The notes under the pieces: model-generated
Databases searched by the model: none
What the model saw: the letters and a program-made list of their open reading frames with translations, nothing else
What the model was told of the DNA's origin: nothing
Assembly: GCF_046542825.1 (NCBI RefSeq)
Contig: NZ_JBKHAQ010000039.1
Coordinates: 1 to 23,460, forward strand
Length of the DNA: 23,460 nucleotides
Direction: 5' to 3'
Origin: Rhodosalinus sp046542825
GTDB lineage: Bacteria; Pseudomonadota; Alphaproteobacteria; Rhodobacterales; Rhodobacteraceae
Part shown: piece after piece, positions 7,210-14,871 of the stretch
Layout: every line of letters begins with the position of its first letter
Numbering within the stretch: position 1 is the stretch's first letter
Position numbers and translations under genes: made by a program

Positions 7210-7229
7210 CTCCTTCAAGGAGGATCGCC

Positions 7230-8543
7230 ATGGCGGCTGCGCTCATCATCGGCTTCATCGCCCTGGCGGTCGCGGGCGGGGTCGCGATCAGCTATGTCGC
7301 CGGGTCGGCGGCGGTGCTGGCCTTCGTCGCGGCGGGCTATGGCGACTATCTCGCCATCATGCCGCAGCGCATCTTCAGCCAGATCGACGTGTTCACCTTC
7401 CTGTCGATGCCGCTTTTCATCCTGGCCGGAGAGCTGATGACCCGGGGCGGGGTGACCCGTGCGCTCATCGACCTTGCGATGCTGCTGGTCGGGCGGCTGA
7501 GGGGCGGGCTTGGCTATGTCAACATTGCCGCCTCGGTCTTCCTGGCCGGTGTCTCGGGATCGGCGGTGGCCGATGCGGCAGCGACGACCAGAACCCTGGT
7601 CCCGGCCATGGTGGACCGGGGATACCGCAGGGATTACGCTTCGGCGCTGACGGCCGCCAGTTGCGTGATCGGGCCGATCATCCCGCCCTCGATCGTGATG
7701 ATCTTCTACGGCGCGCTGATGAACGTCTCGGTCGCCGCCATGTTCGCGGGAGGGATCGTGCCCGGCCTGCTGATGGCGGTTTTCCTCTTCGCCTACAACG
7801 GCTGGGTTGCTCGCCGCGAGGATCATCCCGGCGGCGCAGGAGTGGAGCTGCCCCGGGTCGGACCCACGGTCTTGCGGGCGGTTCCGGCGCTGGCCATTCC
7901 TGTCGTGATCGTCGGCGGCATCGTCTTTGGCGTCGTCACCCCGACCGAGGCGGCGGCACTGGCGGTGGCGATCACGGTCGTGCTGGTGGTGGTCTATCGC
8001 TGGATGGACCGCCCCGGCGACGTGCTGCGCCATGTCTGGTCGGAAGGATCGCGGGCCGTGGAAAGCGCCGTGATGCTGACGGGCTCGATCTTCATGATCC
8101 TCGTCGCAGCCGCGATCTTCGGCTACCTGGTGGGCATCCTGCGCGTGCCGCAGACGATCGCGGAAGCGGTGACCACGCTCGACCTGACCGCGACCGGATA
8201 TTTCCTGATCGCCAGCCTGGTGATGTTCGCCGCCGGCATGGTGATGGACGTGACCATGGCGCTGGTGCTGATGGTGCCGGTCCTGATCCCCGCCGCCATC
8301 GCCGCCGGGGCGGACCCGGTCCACGTCGGCGTGGTGACGTGCCTCAACCTGACGCTCGGCCTCATCTCGCCGCCGTTCGGCGGAATCCTGATGGTGGTGT
8401 CGGCGGCGAGCCGGGTCTCCTATGCGCGGCTGTCGCTGGCCGTGCTGCCCTTTCTCGGCGTGCAGGTCCTGCTGCTGGTGCTGCTGATCCTCGTGCCCGA
8501 ACTGACGCTGACGCTGCCCCGACTCGCGGGGCTGATCAACTGA
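7230..8543 (+). CDS. dctM: TRAP transporter large permease subunit (DctM family)
   Basis: The protein is 437 aa long and strongly hydrophobic, with about a dozen membrane segments, as expected for the large TRAP subunit that couples sodium import to solute import. Typical stretches are LSMPLFILAGELMTRGG, FLAGVSGSAVADAAATT, GPIIPPSIVMIFYGAL and NLTLGLISPPFGGILM. AAGGAGGA ends five bases before the ATG at 7230, a strong ribosome site that fixes the start. It is the first gene of the operon, followed by the binding protein and the small permease. TRAP operons are more often ordered P-Q-M, so an M-P-Q order is slightly unusual. The divergent XRE-cupin regulator and the palindromes in its promoter suggest substrate-induced expression. 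Confidence 0.95.
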   Translation: MAAALIIGFIALAVAGGVAISYVAGSAAVLAFVAAGYGDYLAIMPQRIFSQIDVFTFLSMPLFILAGELMTRGGVTRALIDLAMLLVGRLRGGLGYVNIAASVFLAGVSGSAVADAAATTRTLVPAMVDRGYRRDYASALTAASCVIGPIIPPSIVMIFYGALMNVSVAAMFAGGIVPGLLMAVFLFAYNGWVARREDHPGGAGVELPRVGPTVLRAVPALAIPVVIVGGIVFGVVTPTEAAALAVAITVVLVVVYRWMDRPGDVLRHVWSEGSRAVESAVMLTGSIFMILVAAAIFGYLVGILRVPQTIAEAVTTLDLTATGYFLIASLVMFAAGMVMDVTMALVLMVPVLIPAAIAAGADPVHVGVVTCLNLTLGLISPPFGGILMVVSAASRVSYARLSLAVLPFLGVQVLLLVLLILVPELTLTLPRLAGLIN

Positions 8544-8572
8544 TACTGCGCAGACAAACCAGGGAGACCACC

Positions 8573-9568
8573 ATGATGCTCGACAGATTTCGCACCGCGC
8601 TTCCGGGCCTCGCGCTCGGGCTTGCCACCGCGGTCCCCGCCGCCGCGCAGGAGGCGCGTATCGCCGTTCAGTGCCCGGAAGTTCCGGCCTGCGCCGACTG
8701 GGTCTATGCCGAGGATTTCGCCGCCGCATTGCGCGAAGGGGGCATGGAGGCCACGGTCTTTGCCGGTGCGAGCCTTGGCAAGGACGCCGAGATCGTCGAT
8801 CAGCTGTCGCAGGGGCTGCTGCAGTTCGGCGTGACGAACTTCGTGATGATCGCGCAGGTCGATCCGCGCATCCTTGGCTTTCTCGCACCTTACGTGTTCG
8901 AGGATTCGGCGCAGTTCTTTCGCGCGACACAGGAGACGGACAGCCCGCTGCTGGACAGCATCCGCGAGGAAATGGCGGCCCAGGGCGTGATGATCGCGGG
9001 CCTGCCCGGCCTTGGCGGTCAGATGGGCCTGTTCAACGACACCAAGCCGGTCGAGACGGTGGACGACCTTGCCGATCTGCGGCTGCGCGCCATCGACGCC
9101 AATCAGGTGGCGCTGTTCGAGGCCTGGGGCACGCAGGGCGTGGTGGTGGACATGCCCGAGTTCGCCGGCGCCGTGCAGCAGGGGATCGTGGACGGCTATT
9201 TCAACCCGCCCGCCGTTCCCCTGATCTTCGGACATACGGAGTTCCTGACGCATTTCACCGACCTGAAGGCCGGGACGCCCTTCCGCGCCGCGCTGATGTC
9301 GGCGGACTGGTACGAGGGGCTTTCGGATGAGGAGAGGGCGGTCGTCGACGCGGCCATCGAAACCGCGAACGCGAAGAACCGCGAATGGACATACGCTGCC
9401 GAAACCACCGAGATCGAACAGCTGGAAGCGGCCGGCGTGACGGTCACGACCCCCTCTCCCGAGGCGCTGGCCGAGTTCAGACTGCGCAGCCAGGAGGTGT
9501 GGGACACGCTTATGCCGGCCGGGTCGGTGGCAGAGATGCAGGCCCTAGCCGACGCCTCCAGGGAGTGA
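8573..9568 (+). CDS. dctP: TRAP transporter periplasmic substrate-binding protein (DctP family)
   Basis: The protein is 331-332 aa long, starting at the ATG at 8573 or the adjacent one at 8576, after AGGGAGA. A signal peptide (about 1-25, cleavage after AAA-Q) exports it to the periplasm, where it delivers ligand to the DctQM permease. Family stretches include FAGASLGKDAEIVDQLSQG and LADLRLRAIDANQVALFEAWG. Arg172 corresponds to the arginine that salt-bridges the carboxylate of the ligand in most DctP proteins, so the solute is probably an organic acid or amino acid derivative. The mature protein has a possible disulfide pair, C34 and C40, near its N-terminus (VQCPEVPACADW). The gene is 29 bp after dctM and 2 bp before dctQ. 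Confidence 0.95.
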   Translation: MMLDRFRTALPGLALGLATAVPAAAQEARIAVQCPEVPACADWVYAEDFAAALREGGMEATVFAGASLGKDAEIVDQLSQGLLQFGVTNFVMIAQVDPRILGFLAPYVFEDSAQFFRATQETDSPLLDSIREEMAAQGVMIAGLPGLGGQMGLFNDTKPVETVDDLADLRLRAIDANQVALFEAWGTQGVVVDMPEFAGAVQQGIVDGYFNPPAVPLIFGHTEFLTHFTDLKAGTPFRAALMSADWYEGLSDEERAVVDAAIETANAKNREWTYAAETTEIEQLEAAGVTVTTPSPEALAEFRLRSQEVWDTLMPAGSVAEMQALADASRE

Positions 9569-9570
9569 GG

Positions 9571-10086
9571 ATGCGGCGGATCGAGCAGGTGAGCGCGGGA
9601 CTGGACAGGGTCTGTCTCGCGCTCGCCAAGGCCGGGCTGATCGGGATCGCGCTGGTGATCCTGCTTCAGGTTGGCGCGCGCTACGGGATGCGCAGCCCCT
9701 ACGCCTGGACCGAGGAGATGGCGCGCTACCTGATGGTGTGGAGCGGACTTCTGGGCGCCACCTGCGCCTTTCGGCGGGGGCTGGACCCGGTCATCCTGGC
9801 GGTCACCCCGGCCTCGGGGCGGGGCCGGAAGATGCTGGCGCGGGCGATGCTGGTCCTTGCGGTGGCGATCTTTCTGCTGCCGGTGCTGCATTACTCGGTC
9901 TTCGGACCGGGCTGGAACATCGAGCGCGGCTTCCTCTGGCGCGGGATGGGCCGCACCTCGCCCGGCCTGGGGCTGAACATGGCGCTGGTCGGCGCGGTTA
10001 TCCCGATCACCTGCCTCGTGATCCTGATTCACTGCGCGGCGCGGGTCACGGGCCCCGTCGCGCACGCACGCGGCACGGCCGAATGA
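9571..10086 (+). CDS. dctQ: TRAP transporter small permease subunit (DctQ family)
   Basis: The protein is 171 aa long with four predicted membrane helices (about 20-40, 52-68, 88-108 and 135-160) and the family stretch YAWTEEMARYLMVWSGLLGA with a following CAFRRG. This subunit forms the membrane part of the TRAP transporter with DctM. The gene begins 2 bp after the dctP stop and overlaps the start of the next gene by four bases (ATGA), so all are on one message. The start ATG at 9571 lies just after GGGAGTGAGG, the end of dctP. Confidence 0.93.
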   Translation: MRRIEQVSAGLDRVCLALAKAGLIGIALVILLQVGARYGMRSPYAWTEEMARYLMVWSGLLGATCAFRRGLDPVILAVTPASGRGRKMLARAMLVLAVAIFLLPVLHYSVFGPGWNIERGFLWRGMGRTSPGLGLNMALVGAVIPITCLVILIHCAARVTGPVAHARGTAE

Positions 10087-11018
10087 AGGTCATTGCCGCC
10101 CGGGACGTCCTTGGCCGCATCACCGTGGCCGAACTGGTGCCGGTCATGGAGGCCGCGATGCGCGACGTGTCGGCCGGCGCCGCGCTGCATCCCCCGCGCC
10201 TTGCGGTGGAGGTGAGCGGGACGGGGCGCATGGGGGTGATGTATGGCGCGCTGCGCAACCCGCCGCTGCACGGAGCCAAGATCCTTAGCCTGTTCCCCGA
10301 GGCGCCGAGGCACGGGCTCTCGAGCCATCAGGGCTTCGTCCTGCTGTTCGAAAGCGCGCTGGGCCGCCCCGTTGCCGCGATCGAGGCGGATGCGCTGACC
10401 GCGCTGCGCACCGCCGCCGTGTCCATGCTGGCGACGCGCGCGCTGGCGCGTCCCGATCCGCGCGTGTTCACGATCTGCGGGTCCGGAGAACAGGCCGAGT
10501 TCCATCTGAGAGGCGTGCTGCAATGCTTCGCGCCGGCGGAAATCCGGCTCTGGGCGCGGCGGCCCGAGGCGGCGACCGCGCTGGCCGGACACTTTCCCGG
10601 CGCGCCCCTCCGCGTGGTGCAGGATCTCGGCGCGGCGGTTGCAGGCGCCGATGTGGTCACCACGGCGACCTCGGCGCGCAAGGCGTTCCTGTGCGGAGAA
10701 ATGCTGGCCGCGGGGCAGCATGTGAACCTGGTGGGCGCGAGCCTTGCCGATGCCCGCGAAGTCGACGATGCCGGCGTGGCGCGCATGACGATGTTCACCG
10801 ACGCGCTGGAAAGCTCGGCCCGCGAGTCCGGCGAGATACTGGAGGCCAGATCCGCTGGCGTCATAGGTGAGGATTACCCGGTGACCGAGCTTGGCGCCGT
10901 GCTTGCAGGCAGCGCGCCGGGCCGCACCGACCCGGCGCAGATCACGGCCTACAAGTCGCATGGCCTGATCGTGCAGGACCTTGCCGCAGGCTGGCATATC
11001 GCGCAGACACTGGGTTAG
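10083..11018 (+). CDS. Ornithine cyclodeaminase/mu-crystallin family protein, probably ketimine-reductase-like
   Basis: The protein is 311 aa long. It has the family's Rossmann core with an NAD(P) loop (FTICGSGEQAEFHL, about 129-142), Lys66 in GAKILSLFP at the substrate carboxylate position, and TTATSARKAF (193-202). In true ornithine cyclodeaminases a catalytic Asp sits in a GGDCPG-type motif. Here the equivalent reads VGASLADAREVDD (about 217-229), with Ser in place of Asp. That closely resembles the VGASRPDWRELDD stretch of human mu-crystallin, a ketimine reductase. I therefore infer reduction of a cyclic or N-substituted imine, or dehydrogenation of the amine, rather than ornithine cyclisation. 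Its start overlaps the dctQ stop, so it belongs to the TRAP operon. The chemistry is inferred from the motif and was not shown. Confidence 0.85.
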   Translation: MKVIAARDVLGRITVAELVPVMEAAMRDVSAGAALHPPRLAVEVSGTGRMGVMYGALRNPPLHGAKILSLFPEAPRHGLSSHQGFVLLFESALGRPVAAIEADALTALRTAAVSMLATRALARPDPRVFTICGSGEQAEFHLRGVLQCFAPAEIRLWARRPEAATALAGHFPGAPLRVVQDLGAAVAGADVVTTATSARKAFLCGEMLAAGQHVNLVGASLADAREVDDAGVARMTMFTDALESSARESGEILEARSAGVIGEDYPVTELGAVLAGSAPGRTDPAQITAYKSHGLIVQDLAAGWHIAQTLG

Positions 11019-11255
11019 CCGTGGCAGCTCCGACCGGATCGCACGGGTTTACGTGTTTAATCCCACCGTTTAGGCCCCATGATCGCGGTGTGAGCCGACT
11101 GGTTCGGTGATCTCTCCCGCGGCATTCACCTCGATCATCGTCACGACCAACCTCGCGTTTGGCGAGTGGCCGTCCGTCATGGCTGGTCCTCTCGGGAGCC
11201 GCATAAGCCCAAATCACTGTCTCACCAAACCTTACGCCGGGGGACGTGTCCTATG
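11019..11255. other. Gap between the TRAP operon and IS110 remnant; holds a 36-codon minus-strand frame
   Basis: No known gene is recognised. On the minus strand 11070-11180 is an open frame of 36 codons (MTDGHSPNARLVVTMIEVNA and onward) with AGGA ahead of the ATG. It could be a truncated transposon gene or chance. No clear terminator follows the preceding gene. Confidence 0.3.
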
Positions 11256-11588
11256 TCAGGCCGGGTTGGCCCGGTAGCTTTCGCCGGTGCTGACCAGCGC
11301 CCAGACAACCCGCGCCATGCGGTTGGACAGCGCGACCGCGACGACCTCCACCGGCTTTTTCTCCAGCATGCGCCAGAGCCGGTCGTCCAAGGGTCGCCGG
11401 CACCGTCGTGCGATGATATGTGCCATCGCGTCGAGATAGGGCAGTCGGCGCAGATACCGGTTGCCGGCCTTGGAGATCCGACCCATTCGCGCCTTACCAC
11501 CGCTCGCGTGTGGTTGCGGTGTGAGCCCGAGCCAAGCCGCGTAGTCGCGGGCCTTGCGGAAGCTGTCGACCTTTGGCGTCGCCGCCGC
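11256..11588 (-). pseudogene. IS110-family transposase, C-terminal remnant
   Basis: About 110 residues match the C-terminal (Tnp_20) part of IS110-type transposases: VDSFRKARDYAAWLGLTPQP, HASGGKARMGRISKAGNRYL, then KKPVEVVAVALSNRMARVVW and a stop at 11256. The conserved serine of the HASGGK region, the family's proposed nucleophile, is present. Upstream (11589-11760) the expected helix-hairpin-helix and the RuvC-like half are missing, and the frame there shows no family resemblance. The remnant lies directly downstream of dnaN. It has the same strand as the N-terminal piece at 1-441, but the two cannot be halves of one split gene, because the order on the minus strand is reversed. Confidence 0.8.
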
Positions 11589-11738
11589 GGTCCGCGCCCC
11601 GCCCTCGCCGGTGGAACGGACCGCGCAAGCACCGGGCAGCGCCGGGCGCGGCACGCCTTGCCAGCGTGCCTTGCGCGAGGCCGCGGCAAGAGGAATTGCT
11701 TCGGGGCTTTGAGCTTTGCCAGTGGTCCGGCCCGGCCG

Positions 11739-11759
11739 GTCACAGGCCCTGTCTGTGAC
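11739..11759. repeat. Inverted repeat downstream of dnaN
   Basis: GTCACAG (11739-11745) and CTGTGAC (11753-11759) form a perfect 7-bp stem with a 7-nt loop, 12 bp after the dnaN stop. No T-tract follows, so it is either a weak dnaN terminator or the edge of the transposon debris. Confidence 0.35.
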
Positions 11760-11771
11760 AAGCGAGGGGCG

Positions 11772-12890
11772 TCACACCCGCATTGGCATCACGACATAGA
11801 TCGCCGAGGTGTCGTCGCCCTCGCGCATCAGGGTCGGATCGCCGGACGAGTTGAACATGAACACGGCATTCTCACGATCCACCTGGCTTGCGATCTCCAG
11901 CAGGTAGCGCGCGTTGAAGCCGATCTCGAGGCGTTCGTCCTGATAGGCGACGGCCAGTTCCTCCTCGGCCGCGCCGCTGTCGGGGGCGTTCACCGACAGG
12001 ACCAGCCGGTCCTCGTCCATCTGCATCTTCACCGCGCGGGAGCGTTCCGAACTGACGGTTGCCACCCGGTCCACGGCCTTGGCGAACTCGGCGGCGTCCA
12101 CCTCGAGCCGGCGGGCGTTGCCCTGCGGGATGACGCGGGCATAGTCCGGGAACGTGCCGTCGATCACCTTGGAGGTCAGCGTGATATCGGGCGTTGCGAA
12201 GCGCACCTTGGTCTCGCTGACGCTGACCGCGATCTGCGCCTCGTCGTCGTCCAGAAGCTTGCGCAATTCGCCCACCGTCTTGCGCGGGACGATCACGCCG
12301 GGCATCTCCTCTGCCCCCTCGGGCAGGGATGCGTCGATGCGCGCCAGGCGGTGGCCGTCGGTCGCCACGCAGCGCAGCACGCGGCCCTCGTCGCCCTCGG
12401 CCACATGCATGTAGACGCCGTTGAGGTAATAGCGCGTCTCCTCGGTCGAGATCGCGAACTTCGACTTGTCGAAGAGCCGGCGCAGCACCGGGGCGGGCGC
12501 CGCGAAATTCGCCGTGTATTCCGACGAGGCCATGACAGGGAAATCCTCCCTGGGGAGCGTCGCGAGCGAGAAGTGCGACCGCCCCGCCGTCACCGACAGC
12601 CGCCCCGAGGTGCCGTCGTCGGCCAGCGTGACCAGCGCCCCGTCGGGCAGCTTGCGCACGATCTCGTGCAGGGTGACCGCGCCCACGGTCGTGCCGCCCG
12701 CGCGCTCGACCTGCGCGGGCGCGCGGTCCACCACCTCGATATCGAGGTCGGTGGCGCGAAAGCGCACCTCGGACCCGTCCGCCTCGATCAGCACGTTGGC
12801 GAGAATCGGAATCGTGTTGCGCCGCTCCACGACCGACTGCGCCTGCGCCACGGCCTTGAGAAGCGCGCCGCGCTCGATGCTGATCTTCAT
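11772..12890 (-). CDS. dnaN: DNA polymerase III beta subunit (sliding clamp)
   Basis: The protein is 372 aa long, the normal size for DnaN, which forms the ring clamp that tethers Pol III to DNA. It starts MKISIERGALLKAVAQAQSV and shows the three clamp domains: VVERRNTIPILANVLIEADG in domain I, RYYLNGVYMHVAEG and CVATDGHRLA in domain II, and IDGTFPDYARVIP in domain III. It ends IYVVMPMRV, whose last residues form part of the partner-binding pocket. A longer frame exists, but the ATG at 12890 matches the family start and follows a purine-rich GGAGGGACAGGGG stretch. dnaA lies 154 bp upstream on the same strand. recF and gyrB, the usual followers, are replaced at once by transposon debris. Confidence 0.97.
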   Translation of the reverse strand: MKISIERGALLKAVAQAQSVVERRNTIPILANVLIEADGSEVRFRATDLDIEVVDRAPAQVERAGGTTVGAVTLHEIVRKLPDGALVTLADDGTSGRLSVTAGRSHFSLATLPREDFPVMASSEYTANFAAPAPVLRRLFDKSKFAISTEETRYYLNGVYMHVAEGDEGRVLRCVATDGHRLARIDASLPEGAEEMPGVIVPRKTVGELRKLLDDDEAQIAVSVSETKVRFATPDITLTSKVIDGTFPDYARVIPQGNARRLEVDAAEFAKAVDRVATVSSERSRAVKMQMDEDRLVLSVNAPDSGAAEEELAVAYQDERLEIGFNARYLLEIASQVDRENAVFMFNSSGDPTLMREGDDTSAIYVVMPMRV

Positions 12891-13044
12891 GCCCCTGTCC
12901 CTCCGTTCCCGCCGGAGGCACACCCTATCCGGTTGCCCCTGCCGCACAAGAGTCTTGCGGTGTTGTCGGCCGGATCACCGGACCCGTCAAGAGGACCCGC
13001 CGCGCCGCCCTGCACGGCAGGCTACGATTGCCACGGTATGGCGC

Positions 13045-14451
13045 TCATGCCTCGAGCGCGCGGCGCAGGATCTCTAGGTCTTCGGCGATCTGGGTATCGG
13101 AGGCGCGCAGTTCCTCGATGCGCTTCACGCCATGAAGCACCGTGGTGTGGTCGCGCCCCCCGAAGCTGCGGCCGATCTCGGGCAGCGACCGCGCGGTGAG
13201 TTGCTTGGACAGATACATCGCAACCTGACGCGGGCGGGCGAGGCTGCGCACGCGTTTGGGTCCGATCAGGTCGCTGAAGCGGATATTGTAGTGCTCGCTC
13301 ACCTTGCGCTGGATTTCCTCGACGGTGATCTTGCGCTCGGAGGCGCGCAGGATGTCGGCAAGGCAATCCTGCGCCAGGTCCAGATTGATCGGCTTCTGCA
13401 AGAGCGAGGCAAAGGCGAACAGGCGCGTGAGCGCCCCTTCCAGAACCCGCACGTTGGTCGAGATGCGGTGCGCGAGAAACTCCAGCACCCCATCTTCGAG
13501 CTGCAGCCCGGGATAGAGCCCGGCGTGCTGCTCGACCTTGGACTGCAGGATACCGAGACGCAGTTCGTAGTCCGTCGGGTGCAGATCGACCACCAGACCG
13601 CACTGCAGGCGGCTTCTGATCCGGTCCTCGAGATCCTTGATCTCGCCGGGCGAACGGTCGGCCGAGATGATGATCTGCTTGTGACTGTCCACCAGCGCGT
13701 TGAAGGTGTGGAAGAATTCATCCTGCGTGCTGTCCTTGCCGGCGATGAACTGCACGTCGTCCACCATCAGCACATCGACCGAGCGGAAGAGCTCCTTGAA
13801 GTCGATCATCTTCTTTTCGCGCAGCGCCTGGATGAAGCGATACATGAACTGCTCGGCCGAGAGATAGAGCACGGTGAGCTCCGGCCGCTTCTCGCGCAGC
13901 TCCCAGGCGATGGCGTGCATCAGGTGCGTCTTGCCCAGGCCGACGCCGCCGTAGAGGAAGAGCGGGTTGAAGGTGACGGGGCCGCCCTCGGCGACCCGGC
14001 GCGCTGCAGCATGCGCAAGCTCGTTCGGCTTGCCGACGACGAAGGTCTCGAAGCGGAACCGCGCGTCCAGGGGGGCGCCATGCAGGTTGTTCGCGCGCGC
14101 GGCAAGCCCGGCGGCGGGCTTCTTCTGTGCCATGGCAACGGCAGGCGCCCCGTCTGCCGCCCCGGCCCGCTGCGCGGCCGGCTCGGTCCGGCGCGGCACG
14201 GCGAAGTGCAGCCGACGCACGTCAAAGCCGGTGGCGGCGATCTGGTGCAGCAGCAGTTCGCCGAAATTGTCCGACACATAGGTGCCCATGAAATTGGTCG
14301 GCACATGGAAGGTCGCGACCCCGTCGGACACCCCCGCGAACGACAGCGGCTTTATCCAGTTGACGTAGTTGTTCTTGCCCACCGTGCGTTCGAGTTCGCC
14401 CTGCAACTGTCCCCATTCTTCGCTTGTCATAGCGTTCCAGATTTGCCCCAT
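13045..14451 (-). CDS. dnaA: Chromosomal replication initiator protein DnaA
   Basis: The protein is 468 aa long. Domain I (about 9-85, EEWGQLQGELERTVGKNNYV) is followed by a variable Ala/Pro-rich linker (about 88-128). The AAA+ domain has Walker A GGVGLGKT (168-175) and Walker B VLMVDDVQFIAG. The C-terminal DNA-binding domain carries the DnaA signature (GGRDHTTVLHGVKRIEEL). It binds DnaA boxes and opens the origin. GGAGG (14458-14462) lies six bases before the ATG at 14451, which decides this start. A second ATG seven codons later (MTSEEW) has a weak site. The upstream gap carries four GANTC sites and a repeat motif, suggesting cell-cycle control. Confidence 0.97.
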   Translation of the reverse strand: MGQIWNAMTSEEWGQLQGELERTVGKNNYVNWIKPLSFAGVSDGVATFHVPTNFMGTYVSDNFGELLLHQIAATGFDVRRLHFAVPRRTEPAAQRAGAADGAPAVAMAQKKPAAGLAARANNLHGAPLDARFRFETFVVGKPNELAHAAARRVAEGGPVTFNPLFLYGGVGLGKTHLMHAIAWELREKRPELTVLYLSAEQFMYRFIQALREKKMIDFKELFRSVDVLMVDDVQFIAGKDSTQDEFFHTFNALVDSHKQIIISADRSPGEIKDLEDRIRSRLQCGLVVDLHPTDYELRLGILQSKVEQHAGLYPGLQLEDGVLEFLAHRISTNVRVLEGALTRLFAFASLLQKPINLDLAQDCLADILRASERKITVEEIQRKVSEHYNIRFSDLIGPKRVRSLARPRQVAMYLSKQLTARSLPEIGRSFGGRDHTTVLHGVKRIEELRASDTQIAEDLEILRRALEA

Positions 14452-14771
14452 GCTTCGCCTCCATCGGTGCCGCGGGGTCCCGCCCCCGTCTTCGCCCGCG
14501 GCCATCATGCGGGTCGCCGCGCCTGAAGGCGTTGCGCGAAGAAGGCCTGCTGCGCGCACGGCTGACCCGTGCGGATCCCGCCGATCCGGCGGTCCGCCCA
14601 AGCATCGTGTCGCGCACTCTTCGCGCGCCCATGGACTGGCTTTGCAGGAGCTTGACGCTCCCCGACCGCAGACTGCGGCTTACCCTCGTATGGGCGGGCG
14701 AACCCGATTCCGTCCCCAGAAATCGTGTCCGCTAAGCCTGTCCCCCCAAGGCGATGTGACTCGCTGGGGAG

Positions 14772-14801
14772 AATTTACCAAGCCGTTACGCCGGCCGGCA
14801 A
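14772..14801 (-). promoter_or_regulatory. Candidate dnaA promoter
   Basis: On the minus strand TTGCCG (14801-14796) and TAAATT (14777-14772) are separated by 18 bp. Each matches the consensus in four of six positions. The leader to the dnaA start would be about 320 nt, so a nearer promoter may also exist. Confidence 0.35.
14775..14789. promoter_or_regulatory. TTAC-N7-TTAC motif (possible CtrA-like site)
   Basis: Two TTAC half-sites with 7-bp spacing overlap the candidate dnaA -10 box. The spacing equals that of the CtrA consensus TTAA-N7-TTAA(C). The same pattern recurs at 22398-22412 and, as TTAG, at 23148-23162. Confidence 0.35.
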
Positions 14802-14871
14802 CTGAACTTGTCGCTTGACTCGGATGCCGCCGGCAAAGAATCCCTCACGCCGCGAAAGCCGGCGAGACACG

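Larger units (their letters stand above)
14706..14842. promoter_or_regulatory. Cluster of four GANTC (CcrM-type) methylation sites
   Basis: GATTC at 14706-14710, GACTC at 14758-14762, GACTC at 14817-14821 and GAATC at 14838-14842 lie within 137 bp. At this base composition roughly one is expected per 300 bp. GANTC is the target of the alphaproteobacterial cell-cycle methylase CcrM, and in Caulobacter methylation of such a site affects dnaA expression. Confidence 0.5.
14452..14871. other. dnaA upstream region
   Basis: No gene is recognised in the roughly 420 bp between dnaA and the rpsT terminator. It holds a candidate dnaA promoter, four GANTC sites and a TTAC-N7-TTAC motif. No TTATCCACA-type DnaA box was seen by eye on either strand, so there is no evidence that this is the replication origin. 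Confidence 0.6.

Noticed and set aside
7215..8930. 571-codon minus-strand open frame opposite the TRAP permease
   Set aside because: It is an antisense shadow rich in Arg, His, Asp and Gln; dctM and dctP are clear on the plus strand.
6608..9568. Single 986-codon plus-strand reading covering the regulator, dctM and dctP
   Set aside because: Only the part from 8573 is a real protein (DctP, with its own signal peptide). The upstream part is antisense to the regulator and out of frame with dctM.
1..11588. The two IS110 pieces as halves of one transposase split by an 11-kb insertion
   Set aside because: Both are on the minus strand, but the C-terminal piece lies upstream of the N-terminal piece, so a simple split cannot give this order.
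11166..13199. Long plus-strand open frame (677 codons) opposite dnaN
   Set aside because: It lies antisense to dnaN, lacks family features and is explained by high GC content; dnaN is unmistakable on the other strand.
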